DNA of 64,000 nucleotides from Arthrobacter sp. Soil762 (GTDB taxonomy: Bacteria > Actinomycetota > Actinomycetes > Actinomycetales > Micrococcaceae). How positions within the stretch are numbered: the stretch's first letter is position 1; each line of letters begins with the position of its first letter. Below, one piece after another: positions 19,361-29,890 of this stretch. The stretch spans positions 140-64,139 of the forward strand of contig NZ_LMSG01000017.1 of the NCBI RefSeq assembly GCF_001428335.1. The letters are read 5' to 3'. The notes under the pieces were generated by a model. The model saw only the letters and a list, made by a program, of their open reading frames with translations. It ran no database searches and was not told the DNA's origin. Made by a program: the position numbers and the translations under genes.

Positions 19361-19582
19361 TCAGTCGACGGAGACGGGAGCCTTCTCGTGAAGCCTGCCC
19401 GTCTCGTCGTGCCAGTCGGAGCTCAACGGCCTCAGCGTAGCCTCGATTGCACGGGCATGGTGGCCGCAGAACAGCAGCTCACCGCCGGAGGACTCGAGAA
19501 CAACGCGGACATATGCCTGAGCCCCGCAACGATCGCACCGGTCCAGTGCGTTGAGTGTGCGGTCTGCCACTGCTGTTGTCAT
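19361..19582 (-). CDS. Small putative zinc-binding protein, DUF7455 type
   Basis: A 73-residue protein conserved next to sigA in Actinobacteria. It carries CDRCGAQAYVRVV and FCGHHAR: three cysteines plus histidines in a CxxC...CxHH arrangement that could bind one zinc ion. The C-terminus contains DWHDETGRL. The function is unknown. Start ATG at 19582 has GGAGG 5-6 nt upstream. It converges with sigA, each gene with its own hairpin terminator. Confidence 0.85.
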   Translation of the reverse strand: MTTAVADRTLNALDRCDRCGAQAYVRVVLESSGGELLFCGHHARAIEATLRPLSSDWHDETGRLHEKAPVSVD

Positions 19583-19838
19583 GTCGGCCTCCTTAGTAGA
19601 TCTGTATGTCTATATAACCAGTATTCGTACCAATCCCATCGCAAGGACGGGTCAAGTTCGCTGTCCGCGTAGCCACAAGAATGGATCAAGGCGCCGGTTT
19701 CGGTCACGGAAAGATAACGAGTGGCCTTGCCCACAGCCCGTGGGAAGTGTGGCAGCCCTCTGTCTCCTGCCGCGCCGACTAGGCTTGATGGAGCGCCCGC
19801 AGCGCCAGCTGTTCCGTCACTGAAGGAGTTCACAACCC
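19583..19838. other. Divergent control region between the DUF7455 gene and parE
   Basis: No credible gene is seen in this 256-bp stretch. For parE, TAGGCT at 19780-19785 is a plausible -10 and GAAGGAG sits 10 nt before the GTG. For the minus-strand gene, an AT-rich stretch reading TTATATAG lies about 28-35 nt upstream of its start codon. Confidence 0.4.
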
Positions 19839-21947
<2,109 letters not shown>

Positions 21948-22028
21948 TGTCCGGTGACGGCTAGGCCGGCGTCGGCACAGCCCATGCCGGGGTTCAGTCC
22001 AGACGGCGGTTCCATCCGCGGCGTCCGT

Positions 22029-23057
22029 TCAGCCCAGCAGGCCCGGCACGATCAGCAGGGCGGTGGGCACGGCCAGGAGCAGGGCGGAGCCGGCAAGCAC
22101 CAGCCCGCGGGCGGCGGCAGGCAACTGCGGCTCAGGGGACAGCAGCCGGCTGACCCGGGAGATGGTGGTCCGGGCAGAACCTGAGACGGCGCCTGTGGGC
22201 GCCTCAAGCCCGTCCAGGGCAAGGCCGGGGTGCGCGGACGGCATGGCGGCAGCCGCCATGCTTCCCGCCCCCATCCCTGCCGTCATACCTCCGGCCATAC
22301 CTCCGGTGGGGCCGCTGGCAACAATGGCGATCGCCTTGATGAGCGTGGCCTTGCTTTCCGTCTTCAGCGCGACGTCGTCCGCCAGCATTTCGATGAGCGA
22401 GTTCACCGCTTCCTGAGCGAGGCGGGTGGTGGGCAGCCAGGGGAGCGCCTGGCGCCACGCGGCAAACGCCCAGAGCAGGAGATGGTGGCGCTGGTTGAGG
22501 TGGGCATTCTCGTGGCTCAGGACGGCCCGCAACTCAGCCGGCTCCAGCGCGGCCATCAGGCCGTCCGAGAGTACCGTGACGGAGCGGGCCCCGCCGGGCA
22601 GGCAATAGGCGACGGGTGAATCGTGGCTGATGACCACCGTGCGGGCCGCGTCGACGGACGGGGCGGCCAACAGGGCCAGGAGTTCCCGGTGCCTACGCCG
22701 CTGCCGTTCGATCTTGTAGTAGGTCAGCAGCAGGGTGAAGACCAGGTGGGCGGTGAGCAGCGCCGCGGCGGACAGGGCGAACAGATGCCAGAAGCCCAAG
22801 GCCGTGGTGGGCGCGTTGAACAGGACCATATCCGCCAGCCCGCGAAGCCCGGAGATGAGGTTGTCACCGATCGGTTCAAGCCCGTAGACCAGCATGGCGC
22901 CGATCATGGACAGCCCGCCCGCAAGTGCTATTGCCTGCCACAGCAGCATTGCCGTGAACGGTGACCGGGCAGGCCACGAGGCACGGGAAAGCAGGATAGG
23001 CACTGGCCACGCCAGGACTATCGCAAGGACCGCCAGCAGGTACGAGGTCCAGAACAT
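22029..23057 (-). CDS. M56-family membrane metalloprotease (BlaR1/MecR1-like core)
   Basis: A 342-residue polytopic membrane protease. The N-terminal half has about three to four membrane helices (TSYLLAVLAIVLAWPVPILL; FTAMLLWQAIALAGGLSMIG; a helix around HLFALSAAALLTAHLVFTLLL). The zinc motif HENAH in LSHENAHLNQRHH lies near residues 182-190 and a downstream EMLADD can supply the third ligand. A glycine/methionine-rich stretch precedes a last C-terminal helix. It lacks the C-terminal penicillin-binding sensor of classical BlaR1. It starts 6 nt after the blaI-type gene, so it is probably co-transcribed and may degrade or release that repressor in response to a signal. Confidence 0.88.
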   Translation of the reverse strand: MFWTSYLLAVLAIVLAWPVPILLSRASWPARSPFTAMLLWQAIALAGGLSMIGAMLVYGLEPIGDNLISGLRGLADMVLFNAPTTALGFWHLFALSAAALLTAHLVFTLLLTYYKIERQRRRHRELLALLAAPSVDAARTVVISHDSPVAYCLPGGARSVTVLSDGLMAALEPAELRAVLSHENAHLNQRHHLLLWAFAAWRQALPWLPTTRLAQEAVNSLIEMLADDVALKTESKATLIKAIAIVASGPTGGMAGGMTAGMGAGSMAAAAMPSAHPGLALDGLEAPTGAVSGSARTTISRVSRLLSPEPQLPAAARGLVLAGSALLLAVPTALLIVPGLLG

Positions 23058-23063
23058 GGTCCG

Positions 23064-23450
23064 CTAGATGTGGCCAAGCAGTTTGCGCAGCGTTTCCGCT
23101 TCACTGTCCGTCACGGAGCCGATGAACCGGGCCAGCACGGCTTCACGGTCAGGCGCTGAGCCCAGCACTTCATGCATCAGCTCCGCAGTGTGGTCTTCCC
23201 TGCTGGAAACGGCCTGGTAGCGGTGCGGCCGCATACCGCGTTCCCGCTCCACCAGGCCCTTCTTCTCAAGCCGTGAGAGGACCGTCAGGACCGTGGTGAC
23301 GGCAAGCTCCTTGCCCTCATGCCCGGCAGCATCACCCTTTGCCTCGGTGGTTGTTGCCAGTCTGTCGCGCAGGGTATTCGCGGTGGCTGCTTCGTGGCCC
23401 GCCCAGAGCAGATCCATCACTGCCCGTTCCAGTTCGCCAAGACTTGCCAT
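23064..23450 (-). CDS. BlaI/MecI/CopY-family transcriptional repressor
   Basis: A 128-residue dimeric winged-helix repressor. The start LGELERAVMDLLWA, the helix-turn-helix segment AVTTVLTVLSRLEKKGLVERER, the wing RPHRYQAV and a C-terminal helical dimerisation region (LARFIGSVTDSEAETLRKLL) match the family. An extra Gly/Lys-rich loop around residues 35-48 (EAKGDAAGHEGKE) lengthens the recognition region. It forms an operon with the M56 protease and is divergent from cydA. Three near-identical palindromes in the shared upstream region are the likely binding sites, implying control of cyd and possibly of itself. Confidence 0.92.
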   Translation of the reverse strand: MASLGELERAVMDLLWAGHEAATANTLRDRLATTTEAKGDAAGHEGKELAVTTVLTVLSRLEKKGLVERERGMRPHRYQAVSSREDHTAELMHEVLGSAPDREAVLARFIGSVTDSEAETLRKLLGHI

Positions 23451-23553
23451 TGCGATACATCCTTCGATTTCCCCGCACCGGGCCGTTGACGGCCGCGGTG
23501 ACTGAACTAGCGCTACATATACAAGAACAAATTTACCTGTTTTTCGTCTGAGT

Positions 23554-23570
23554 TTCTACGTACGGTAGAA
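23554..23570. promoter_or_regulatory. Putative BlaI operator 1 (TTCTAC-GTACG-GTAGAA)
   Basis: A 17-bp palindrome with perfect 6-bp arms and a 5-bp centre. It lies 104 bp upstream of the blaI-type start and about 90 bp upstream of the predicted cydA transcription start, so it may serve autoregulation. Confidence 0.65.
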
Positions 23571-23621
23571 CACTCGGCGCGCCGCGGCCTTGTGGGCGCC
23601 ACTTACACATGGAACTGTTGG

Positions 23622-23651
23622 TTTACAGTGCCCGCCGCATTGTTCTACACT
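23622..23651 (+). promoter_or_regulatory. cydA: cydA sigma-70 promoter
   Basis: TTTACA (-35, 23622-23627) and TACACT (-10, 23646-23651) are separated by 18 nt, a good match to the housekeeping consensus. The -10 lies inside operator 2, so a bound repressor would block polymerase. The predicted start is near 23658. Confidence 0.6.
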
Positions 23652-23659
23652 CTGTAGAA
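23643..23659. promoter_or_regulatory. Putative BlaI operator 2 (TTCTAC-ACTCT-GTAGAA)
   Basis: Second perfect-arm copy of the palindrome. It overlaps the -10 of the cydA promoter, covering about -15 to +2. Confidence 0.7.
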
Positions 23660-23666
23660 GTCAAAG

Positions 23667-23683
23667 TTCTACGTCACGTAGAA
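23667..23683. promoter_or_regulatory. Putative BlaI operator 3 (TTCTAC-GTCAC-GTAGAA)
   Basis: Third perfect-arm copy, 24 bp (centre to centre) downstream of operator 2 and within the predicted 5' leader of cydA. Spacing of just over two helical turns would allow adjacent dimers on nearly the same face. Confidence 0.7.
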
Positions 23684-23712
23684 AAATTGCTCCGCCAACC
23701 CGAGGGACTGCT

Positions 23713-25305
23713 GTGGAAGCTCTGGAAATCGCACGCTGGCAATTCGGCATCACCACCGTCTACCACTTCATGATGGTGCCGCTCACCATCGGACTGGGCC
23801 TGGTGGTGGCCGTGATGCAGACGCTCTGGCACCGCACCGGCAAGGTGGAATACCTCCGGATGACCAAGTTCTGGGGCAAGCTCTTCCTGATCAACTTCAT
23901 CATGGGCGTGGCCACCGGCATTGTGCAGGAGTTCCAGTTCGGCATGGCCTGGAGCGAGTACAGCCGCTTCGTTGGAGACGTGTTCGGGGCGCCGCTGGCC
24001 CTGGAGTCGCTGCTGGCCTTCTTCGTTGAGTCCACATTCCTGGGCCTGTGGATCTTCGGCTGGAAGCAGCTGAAGCCGGCCATCCACCTGGCCTGCCTCT
24101 GGGTGGCCGTGGTGGGATCGGTGTTCTCCGCCTACTTCATCATCGTGGCCAACAGCTGGATGCAGCATCCGGTGGGCGCGGAGATTATTGACGGCCGGCC
24201 GGTCATGACCGACGCCTGGGCCGTGTTCACCAACAACACCGCCCTGGTGGCCTTTCCGCACACGCTGATGGGAGCGCTGGCCGTTGCCGGCGGTTTCCTC
24301 CTGGGCATCGCCTGGTACCACCTCTGGCGCAGGCGCACGGACGGCATCGATACCATCGGCGCCGACGGGAAGGTGGTTCCCGGCGAGGCTGCCATCCCCG
24401 GCCGCGACCTGACCGACCACAAAGTCTGGATCCGCTCCCTGCGGATCGGCGCCGTCGTCGCCATGATCTCGTTCGCCGGCACCGCCCTGACCGGCGACCT
24501 GCAGGGCAAACTCATGTTTGAGCAGCAACCCATGAAGATGGCCGCGGCCGAGGGCGCCTGCCACGACGGCACCGGTTTCTCCGTGCTCAGCGTCGGGAAC
24601 CTTGGCTCCAAGAACTGCGACGAGATTGTGGCCCTGATCGAGGTTCCGGGCATCCTGTCCTTCCTCGCCAAGGGCGATTTCACTACCGAAGTCAAGGGCG
24701 TCAACGGACTCCTGGACCAGTACAAGGCCGACTACGGAACCCACCTGCCGGACAACCCGATCTACGGCGAGCGGGCCGGCCAGGAGATCGAGTACGTCCC
24801 GGTTATGGAAGTCACCTACTGGGGCTTCCGGATGATGATCGGCTTCGGCGGCCTTGCGGCACTGGCGGCGCTCATCGCGCTGTGGGTGACGCGGAAGGGC
24901 ACCGTGCCCGCGTCCCGCTGGCTGATGCGCCTGGCGGTGTTCGGCATCCTGGCCCCCTTCGGCGCCAACGCGGCCGGCTGGATCTTCACCGAGATGGGCC
25001 GGCAGCCGTTTGTGGTGGCCCCCAACCCGGACCTGAACGGCATCGACCAGGTGTTTATGTTCACCGCGGCCGCAGTCTCACCAGGAGTGTCGGCCGGTGA
25101 GCTGCTGACGTCATTGATCGTCCTGACCGCCGTCTACGCCGCGCTGCTGGTGGTTGAGGTCAAGCTCCTGGTCAAGTTCATCCGGGGCGGTGTGGTGTCC
25201 GCGATGCCGGAACTTGCCCACACCCCGGCCGACGAAAACGGGGACGCCAACAAGGGCCCCGGCACTGGCAGGCCCGCCGACGACGTCCTGGCATTCGCCT
25301 ACTAA
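23713..25305 (+). CDS. cydA: Cytochrome bd ubiquinol/menaquinol oxidase subunit I
   Basis: The heme-bearing subunit of the high-affinity terminal oxidase, 530 residues with about nine membrane helices. H18 in ARWQFGITTVYHF is the equivalent of the E. coli axial His19. The menaquinol-binding QQPMKMAAAEG lies near 270-280, followed by a short Q loop typical of Gram-positives. A GRQP motif appears as MGRQPFVV near 428-435 (PF instead of PW). The start is GTG at 23713 with CGAGGGA 5 nt upstream; an upstream in-frame start at 23590 would read through the operators. It leads the cydA-cydB-cydDC operon controlled from the preceding region. Confidence 0.95.
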   Translation: MEALEIARWQFGITTVYHFMMVPLTIGLGLVVAVMQTLWHRTGKVEYLRMTKFWGKLFLINFIMGVATGIVQEFQFGMAWSEYSRFVGDVFGAPLALESLLAFFVESTFLGLWIFGWKQLKPAIHLACLWVAVVGSVFSAYFIIVANSWMQHPVGAEIIDGRPVMTDAWAVFTNNTALVAFPHTLMGALAVAGGFLLGIAWYHLWRRRTDGIDTIGADGKVVPGEAAIPGRDLTDHKVWIRSLRIGAVVAMISFAGTALTGDLQGKLMFEQQPMKMAAAEGACHDGTGFSVLSVGNLGSKNCDEIVALIEVPGILSFLAKGDFTTEVKGVNGLLDQYKADYGTHLPDNPIYGERAGQEIEYVPVMEVTYWGFRMMIGFGGLAALAALIALWVTRKGTVPASRWLMRLAVFGILAPFGANAAGWIFTEMGRQPFVVAPNPDLNGIDQVFMFTAAAVSPGVSAGELLTSLIVLTAVYAALLVVEVKLLVKFIRGGVVSAMPELAHTPADENGDANKGPGTGRPADDVLAFAY

Positions 25306-25327
25306 AAAGAGCAGAGGATACTCGAGC

Positions 25328-26377
25328 ATGGAACTGCTGCCCACCATCTGGTTCATCGTCATCGCGGTGCTTTGGACCGGCTACCTCTTTCTTGAAGGCT
25401 TTGACCTCGGCGTGGGAATGCTGATGAAGCTTTTCGCGCGGGACAACACCGAGCGCCGGGTGCTGCTGAACACCGTCGGCCCAGTCTGGGACGGCAACGA
25501 GGTCTGGCTGATCACGGCCGGAGCCGCAACGTTTGCGGCGTTCCCGCTCTGGTACGCCTCGCTGTTTTCCGCCCTCTACCTCCCCCTGCTGGTGGTGCTG
25601 GTTGCCCTTATCTTCCGTGCCGTGGCATTCGAATACCGCGGCAAGGGTGACACGGACAAATGGCGGTCGCGCTGGGACTGGGCCATTGCCCTGGGCTCCT
25701 TCTTCGCCGCGTTCGGCGTCGGCGCTGCCCTGGCCTTGACCACCACGGGCCTGCCGCTGAACGCGAACGGTGACCGCGAAGGCGGCGCGTTTGCGTGGTT
25801 CAGCGGCTACGCCGTACTGGGCGGGCTGGCCGTGGTGGGGTTCTCCCTGCTGCACGCGCTGGCGTTCCTCGCATTGAAGACCGACGGCGACGTGCGCCAC
25901 CGCGCGCGCCGCTGGTTCGTCCGGCTGCTTCCGGTCCTGCTGCTGCCTTTGGCAGGCTGGGCACTCATCATCCAGTTCCTGGAGGGCAAGCCGTGGACCT
26001 GGGCGGCCGTGATCGTGGCCGTCATTGCCGCAGCAGCCGCTTGGTTCCTGGCACGGCGGGGATCCGAACGCAGGGCGTTTATGGCGATGGGGGCCTTCCT
26101 CCTCCTCGGCAGCGCGTCCATTTTCGGCGCCGTGTTCCCGGTGGTGCTGCCCTCCACTCTGGACCCTGCGTTTGACCTCACCGTGGCCAACGCGTCGTCG
26201 TCCGATTACACGCTCGGGCTCATGAGTGTGGTGGCAGCCGTTGGCCTGCCCCTCGTGATCACCTACCAGGCGTGGACCTACTGGGTGTTCCGGCGCCGTG
26301 TCAGCGCGTCCCAGATCCCCGCGGCGCACAGCTTCCTGCCGGCCATTGCCGTCCGGGCATTCACGACAAAGGGCTGA
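25328..26377 (+). CDS. cydB: Cytochrome bd oxidase subunit II
   Basis: The 349-residue non-catalytic membrane partner of CydA. The start MELLPTIWFIVIAVLWTGYL and the following FLEGFDLGVGML are the family signature, and TVGPVWDGNEVWLITAGAATFAAFP is the strongly conserved first-loop motif. About eight to nine helices follow. The ATG at 25328 is 22 nt after the cydA stop with AGAGGA upstream. cydDC begins 6 nt after its stop. A basic C-terminus is cytoplasmic. Confidence 0.95.
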   Translation: MELLPTIWFIVIAVLWTGYLFLEGFDLGVGMLMKLFARDNTERRVLLNTVGPVWDGNEVWLITAGAATFAAFPLWYASLFSALYLPLLVVLVALIFRAVAFEYRGKGDTDKWRSRWDWAIALGSFFAAFGVGAALALTTTGLPLNANGDREGGAFAWFSGYAVLGGLAVVGFSLLHALAFLALKTDGDVRHRARRWFVRLLPVLLLPLAGWALIIQFLEGKPWTWAAVIVAVIAAAAAWFLARRGSERRAFMAMGAFLLLGSASIFGAVFPVVLPSTLDPAFDLTVANASSSDYTLGLMSVVAAVGLPLVITYQAWTYWVFRRRVSASQIPAAHSFLPAIAVRAFTTKG

Positions 26378-26383
26378 CCGGCT

Positions 26384-29300
26384 GTGCGCCCGGACTTTCC
26401 GGCCGGACCGGCCACACGCTCCGCCATCTACTGGCTTGGCCTGCTGGCGGCGCTGAAGGCGCTGTCACTGGTCCTGATGGGGCAGGCCGTGGCTGCCATG
26501 CTGGCCGGGCTGGCCACCGGGAACGGGTCGTGGGCCGAACAGTTGCCTTGGGGCCTGGCGGGCGTTGTCCTGAGGTCCGCCACAGTCTGGGCCCAGGGCA
26601 TCGCCGCGCGCCGCGCCGCGCTGGGCATCAAGGAGGAACTCCGGTCCGAGCTGCTGGCCCGGGCCCTGCGGAACGGTGCGCGCAGCACCGGCCCGGCCGA
26701 CGGCGGACTGGCCGTGCTGGCTACGCGCGGGTTGGACGCGCTGGACAGCTACTACACGCAGTTTCTTCCCGCACTGGTGAACTGTTCCGCGATCCCGTTG
26801 CTGCTCGGGGCGCGCATCCTGTTCACGGACTGGGTCAGCGCGGTGGTGATTGTCCTGACGGTTCCGCTGGTCCCGCTGTTTATGGTGCTGATCGGCCGCT
26901 ACACCGAGGATCATGTCCGCGAGGCCCAGGAAACCCTGACCCGGCTGTCCGCCCACATGCTGGAGCTGGCCAAGGGCCTGCCCGTCCTGGTGGGGCTGGG
27001 CCGTGCCACCGCGCAGCGCAAGGCCCTTGAGGAGATCTCCGAGGAATACCGCGCCAGGACCATGGGGACGCTGCGCACCGCGTTCCTGTCCGCACTGGCG
27101 CTGGAACTGATCGCAACCATTTCCGTAGCAGTGGTTGCCGTATTCATCGGCGTCCGCCTGGTGCACGGCGAAATGCCGCTTGAGGCCGGCCTCCTGGCGC
27201 TGATTCTTGCGCCGGACTGCTACCTGCCGCTGCGAGAGCTGGGCACCGCCCACCACGCCAGTGATGACGGCCGGGCGGCCCTGGCCGAGACCAGGAAGGT
27301 CACTGAAGCACCCGAGCCGCAGCCGCTGCCCGCACAGGGACGCGAAGCTGCCGCGTCCGACGGCGGCAGCCCGGGTTCCGTGCCCGGGTCCGCGGGAGTG
27401 ACGGTCACCGACCTCAGTGTCACGTACTCCGGACGGTCCGCTCCCGCCGTCGGGCCGTTAACGTTCACTGCCCCGCACGGGCTGATCACCGCCCTGGACG
27501 GTCCCAGCGGCGCCGGTAAAAGCACAGTCCTTGGCGTGCTGGCCGGGACCATCGGGGACGGCGGCGGAACCACAGTTTCCGGCCGCCTCTCCGGCCTGGC
27601 ACGCGACGCGATCGCCTGGGTCCCGCAGCATCCGGTGATGGTGGCGGACTCCGTGCTCGAGGAGGTCATGCTGTACCTCGGTGGCGGAAGGGGCTCAGAT
27701 ACTGTGGCAGCAGCCGAGGCGGCCACGGATTGTCTGGCCGCTGCGGCTGCCGGGCACCTCGCCGGCCACCATCCGGCCGAACTTAGCCCGGGTGAGCTGC
27801 GGCGCGTTGCGCTGGCGCGCGGCCTGGCCCGCATCAGGTCCGGTGCCACCTTGCTGCTTCTCGACGAGCCCACCGCACACCTTGACGGCGTGTCGGCGGC
27901 GCTGGTGCAGGAATCGATCCGTGCACTCCGGGGCCAGGTCACCGTCATCCTGGTGGCCCACGACCAGCAGACCCGCGAGCTGGCTGACCACCTGGTGCCT
28001 GTTTCCGCCCACGGCATCACGGCGCCCTCCGACGGAGCTGGGCTGTCAGCAGGAACAGAGCCCTCCGGAACCGTGTGCGACGGAACCGGGGCCACCGTGG
28101 AGCAAGAGCATGCACCGGAAATTTCCGGGCGTCATCCGGCGAGGACGCAGACGCCCGCGGCCGGGGATTCCCGGCCAGGCGGGACCGCCCGCCTGCTGGC
28201 CGGCCTGCTGGCACCGGTGGCTGGCCGGTTCACCGGCGCCGCCGTGGTGGGCACTTTTGCCGCCCTTTTCGCCGTTGCCCTGTCCGGCCTCTCCGGCTGG
28301 CTTATCATCAGGGCCAGCGAACAGCCGCCCATCCTGTACCTGCTCACTGCCATCGTCGGGGTGCGGTTCTTTGGGATCGGGCGCGCCGTCCTGCGCTACT
28401 GGGAACGGCTCCTGCTGCACGATGCCGTGTTCGGCGCCCTCACCCGCCTGCGCGGCCGGCTCTGGGAATCACTGAGCCGCAAGGCCCTTTCACTCCGGCG
28501 GCTCCTGCAGGGCGGCAACGTCCTGGGTACGGTGATTGATGACGTCGACACCGTCCGGGACCTGCTGCCGCGGGTTGTGCTGCCGCCCGCAACGGCGCTG
28601 GCCGTGGCCGGTTCAGCGCTGGTGGCAACCGCCCTCGTGGCGCCTGCCGCGTTGCCGGCCGTTGCCTTCGCAGCAGCTGTCGGCCTGTTCGTGGCGCCGG
28701 CCGCCGCCCTGTGGGGGGACCGCCGCTCGGCCACAGCGGAACAAAGCCTGCGGGCAGGCGTCCTGCGGCGCACGTCCGCCGCGCTGGATGCCAGGCCCGA
28801 GCTGCACGCGAACGGCATCGCTGCAGCCATCCTGGACGCGCTGCGCGCCGAGGACCGCCTGGCCACCCGGGCATCGCAGCGTTCCGCCTGGGCCGAAGGC
28901 CTCGGCCAGGCCATCACCGTCGCCGCCTGCGGAACCGCCGCCTTGGCTGCTGCCGTGCTGACCGCACCCCAGGTGCTGGCAGGAACCATGGAGCCCGCCA
29001 CGGCCGCGGTTGTTGTCCTGCTGCAGCTTGCACTCGTGGAACCGTACGCGGCGATGACGACGGCGGTGCGCCAGTACCCGGCGCTTCGCAGGGTTATGGG
29101 TCGGGTCGGTGAGTCAGGGGTGCTGGATGGCGGCGCCACGGAAACCGGCGCCGGCGAAACCGGCGCCACCGGCGCCGAGGCCGGTGACGGCCTGCATGCT
29201 GTTCCCGCCCGTTCCGGCGCCGCCGCGGGTGTTGAACTGGAAAGCGTCGGGGCGGCGTGGCCCGGCGGGGAACCTGTGTTCTCCGGAGTCTCCGCAATGG

Positions 29301-29884
29301 CCGGACCGGGCATCTGGCTGGCGGTCACCGGACCGTCCGGCGCGGGGAAATCCACGCTGCTCGCCGTCCTACTGGGCTTCCTGCCGGCCGCCACGGGCCG
29401 GGCCGCGGTGACCGGGACGGCGGCCTGGTGCCCGCAGGAGGCACACCTTTTCGATTCGACGCTGCGGGGCAACCTGATGCTGGGCATCCAGGCGCCGCCT
29501 GCCACTGATGCGCCTGCCGTCGGTGAAGCAGAGCTGGAAGCGGCGCTGGCCGCCGTCGGCCTCAGCGCCCTGGTGTCGCGGCTGCCCACCGGGCTGGACA
29601 CCCGGATCGGGCCGGGTGGTTCCTTCCTCAGCGGCGGCGAGCGGCAACGGCTGGCGGTGGCGCGTACCCTGCTGACGGGGGCCGAGGTTATCCTGCTCGA
29701 CGAGCCCACGGCTCATCTGGACGCACAGTCGGGACGGGAAATGCTGGCAGACCTCCGCGCCGGCCTGAAAGACCGCACAGTGGTTATGGTCACCCACAAT
29801 CCGGCCGACATCCAGCCGGATGACGCCCGGCTGGAGCTCTCGGCAGTGTCCCGGACGGGCACGTCTGCTTCGCTGGTGGGTTGA
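26384..29884 (+). CDS. cydDC: Fused CydD-CydC ABC exporter (thiol reductant exporter)
   Basis: An ABC exporter needed for cytochrome bd assembly, with CydD and CydC joined in a single 1166-residue chain. Half 1: membrane domain about 10-310, then Walker A GPSGAGKS near 374-381, signature LSPGELRR near 467 and LLLDEPTAHLD. Half 2: membrane domain about 610-900, Walker A GPSGAGKS near 982-989, signature LSGGERQR near 1082 and ILLDEPTAHLD. The linker before the second ATPase contains tandem GGCGCC-type codon repeats. Separate halves are about 550-590 residues, so both are full length. GTG start, 6 nt after cydB. It is convergent with the DinB-like gene, with a 6-bp gap. Confidence 0.93.
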   Translation: MRPDFPAGPATRSAIYWLGLLAALKALSLVLMGQAVAAMLAGLATGNGSWAEQLPWGLAGVVLRSATVWAQGIAARRAALGIKEELRSELLARALRNGARSTGPADGGLAVLATRGLDALDSYYTQFLPALVNCSAIPLLLGARILFTDWVSAVVIVLTVPLVPLFMVLIGRYTEDHVREAQETLTRLSAHMLELAKGLPVLVGLGRATAQRKALEEISEEYRARTMGTLRTAFLSALALELIATISVAVVAVFIGVRLVHGEMPLEAGLLALILAPDCYLPLRELGTAHHASDDGRAALAETRKVTEAPEPQPLPAQGREAAASDGGSPGSVPGSAGVTVTDLSVTYSGRSAPAVGPLTFTAPHGLITALDGPSGAGKSTVLGVLAGTIGDGGGTTVSGRLSGLARDAIAWVPQHPVMVADSVLEEVMLYLGGGRGSDTVAAAEAATDCLAAAAAGHLAGHHPAELSPGELRRVALARGLARIRSGATLLLLDEPTAHLDGVSAALVQESIRALRGQVTVILVAHDQQTRELADHLVPVSAHGITAPSDGAGLSAGTEPSGTVCDGTGATVEQEHAPEISGRHPARTQTPAAGDSRPGGTARLLAGLLAPVAGRFTGAAVVGTFAALFAVALSGLSGWLIIRASEQPPILYLLTAIVGVRFFGIGRAVLRYWERLLLHDAVFGALTRLRGRLWESLSRKALSLRRLLQGGNVLGTVIDDVDTVRDLLPRVVLPPATALAVAGSALVATALVAPAALPAVAFAAAVGLFVAPAAALWGDRRSATAEQSLRAGVLRRTSAALDARPELHANGIAAAILDALRAEDRLATRASQRSAWAEGLGQAITVAACGTAALAAAVLTAPQVLAGTMEPATAAVVVLLQLALVEPYAAMTTAVRQYPALRRVMGRVGESGVLDGGATETGAGETGATGAEAGDGLHAVPARSGAAAGVELESVGAAWPGGEPVFSGVSAMAGPGIWLAVTGPSGAGKSTLLAVLLGFLPAATGRAAVTGTAAWCPQEAHLFDSTLRGNLMLGIQAPPATDAPAVGEAELEAALAAVGLSALVSRLPTGLDTRIGPGGSFLSGGERQRLAVARTLLTGAEVILLDEPTAHLDAQSGREMLADLRAGLKDRTVVMVTHNPADIQPDDARLELSAVSRTGTSASLVG

Positions 29885-29890
29885 GTCCCC

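Noticed and set aside
23674..24744. 356-codon frame antisense to cydA
   Set aside because: It is His/Gln/Gly-rich, opposite a well-supported oxidase gene, and would run into the operator region.
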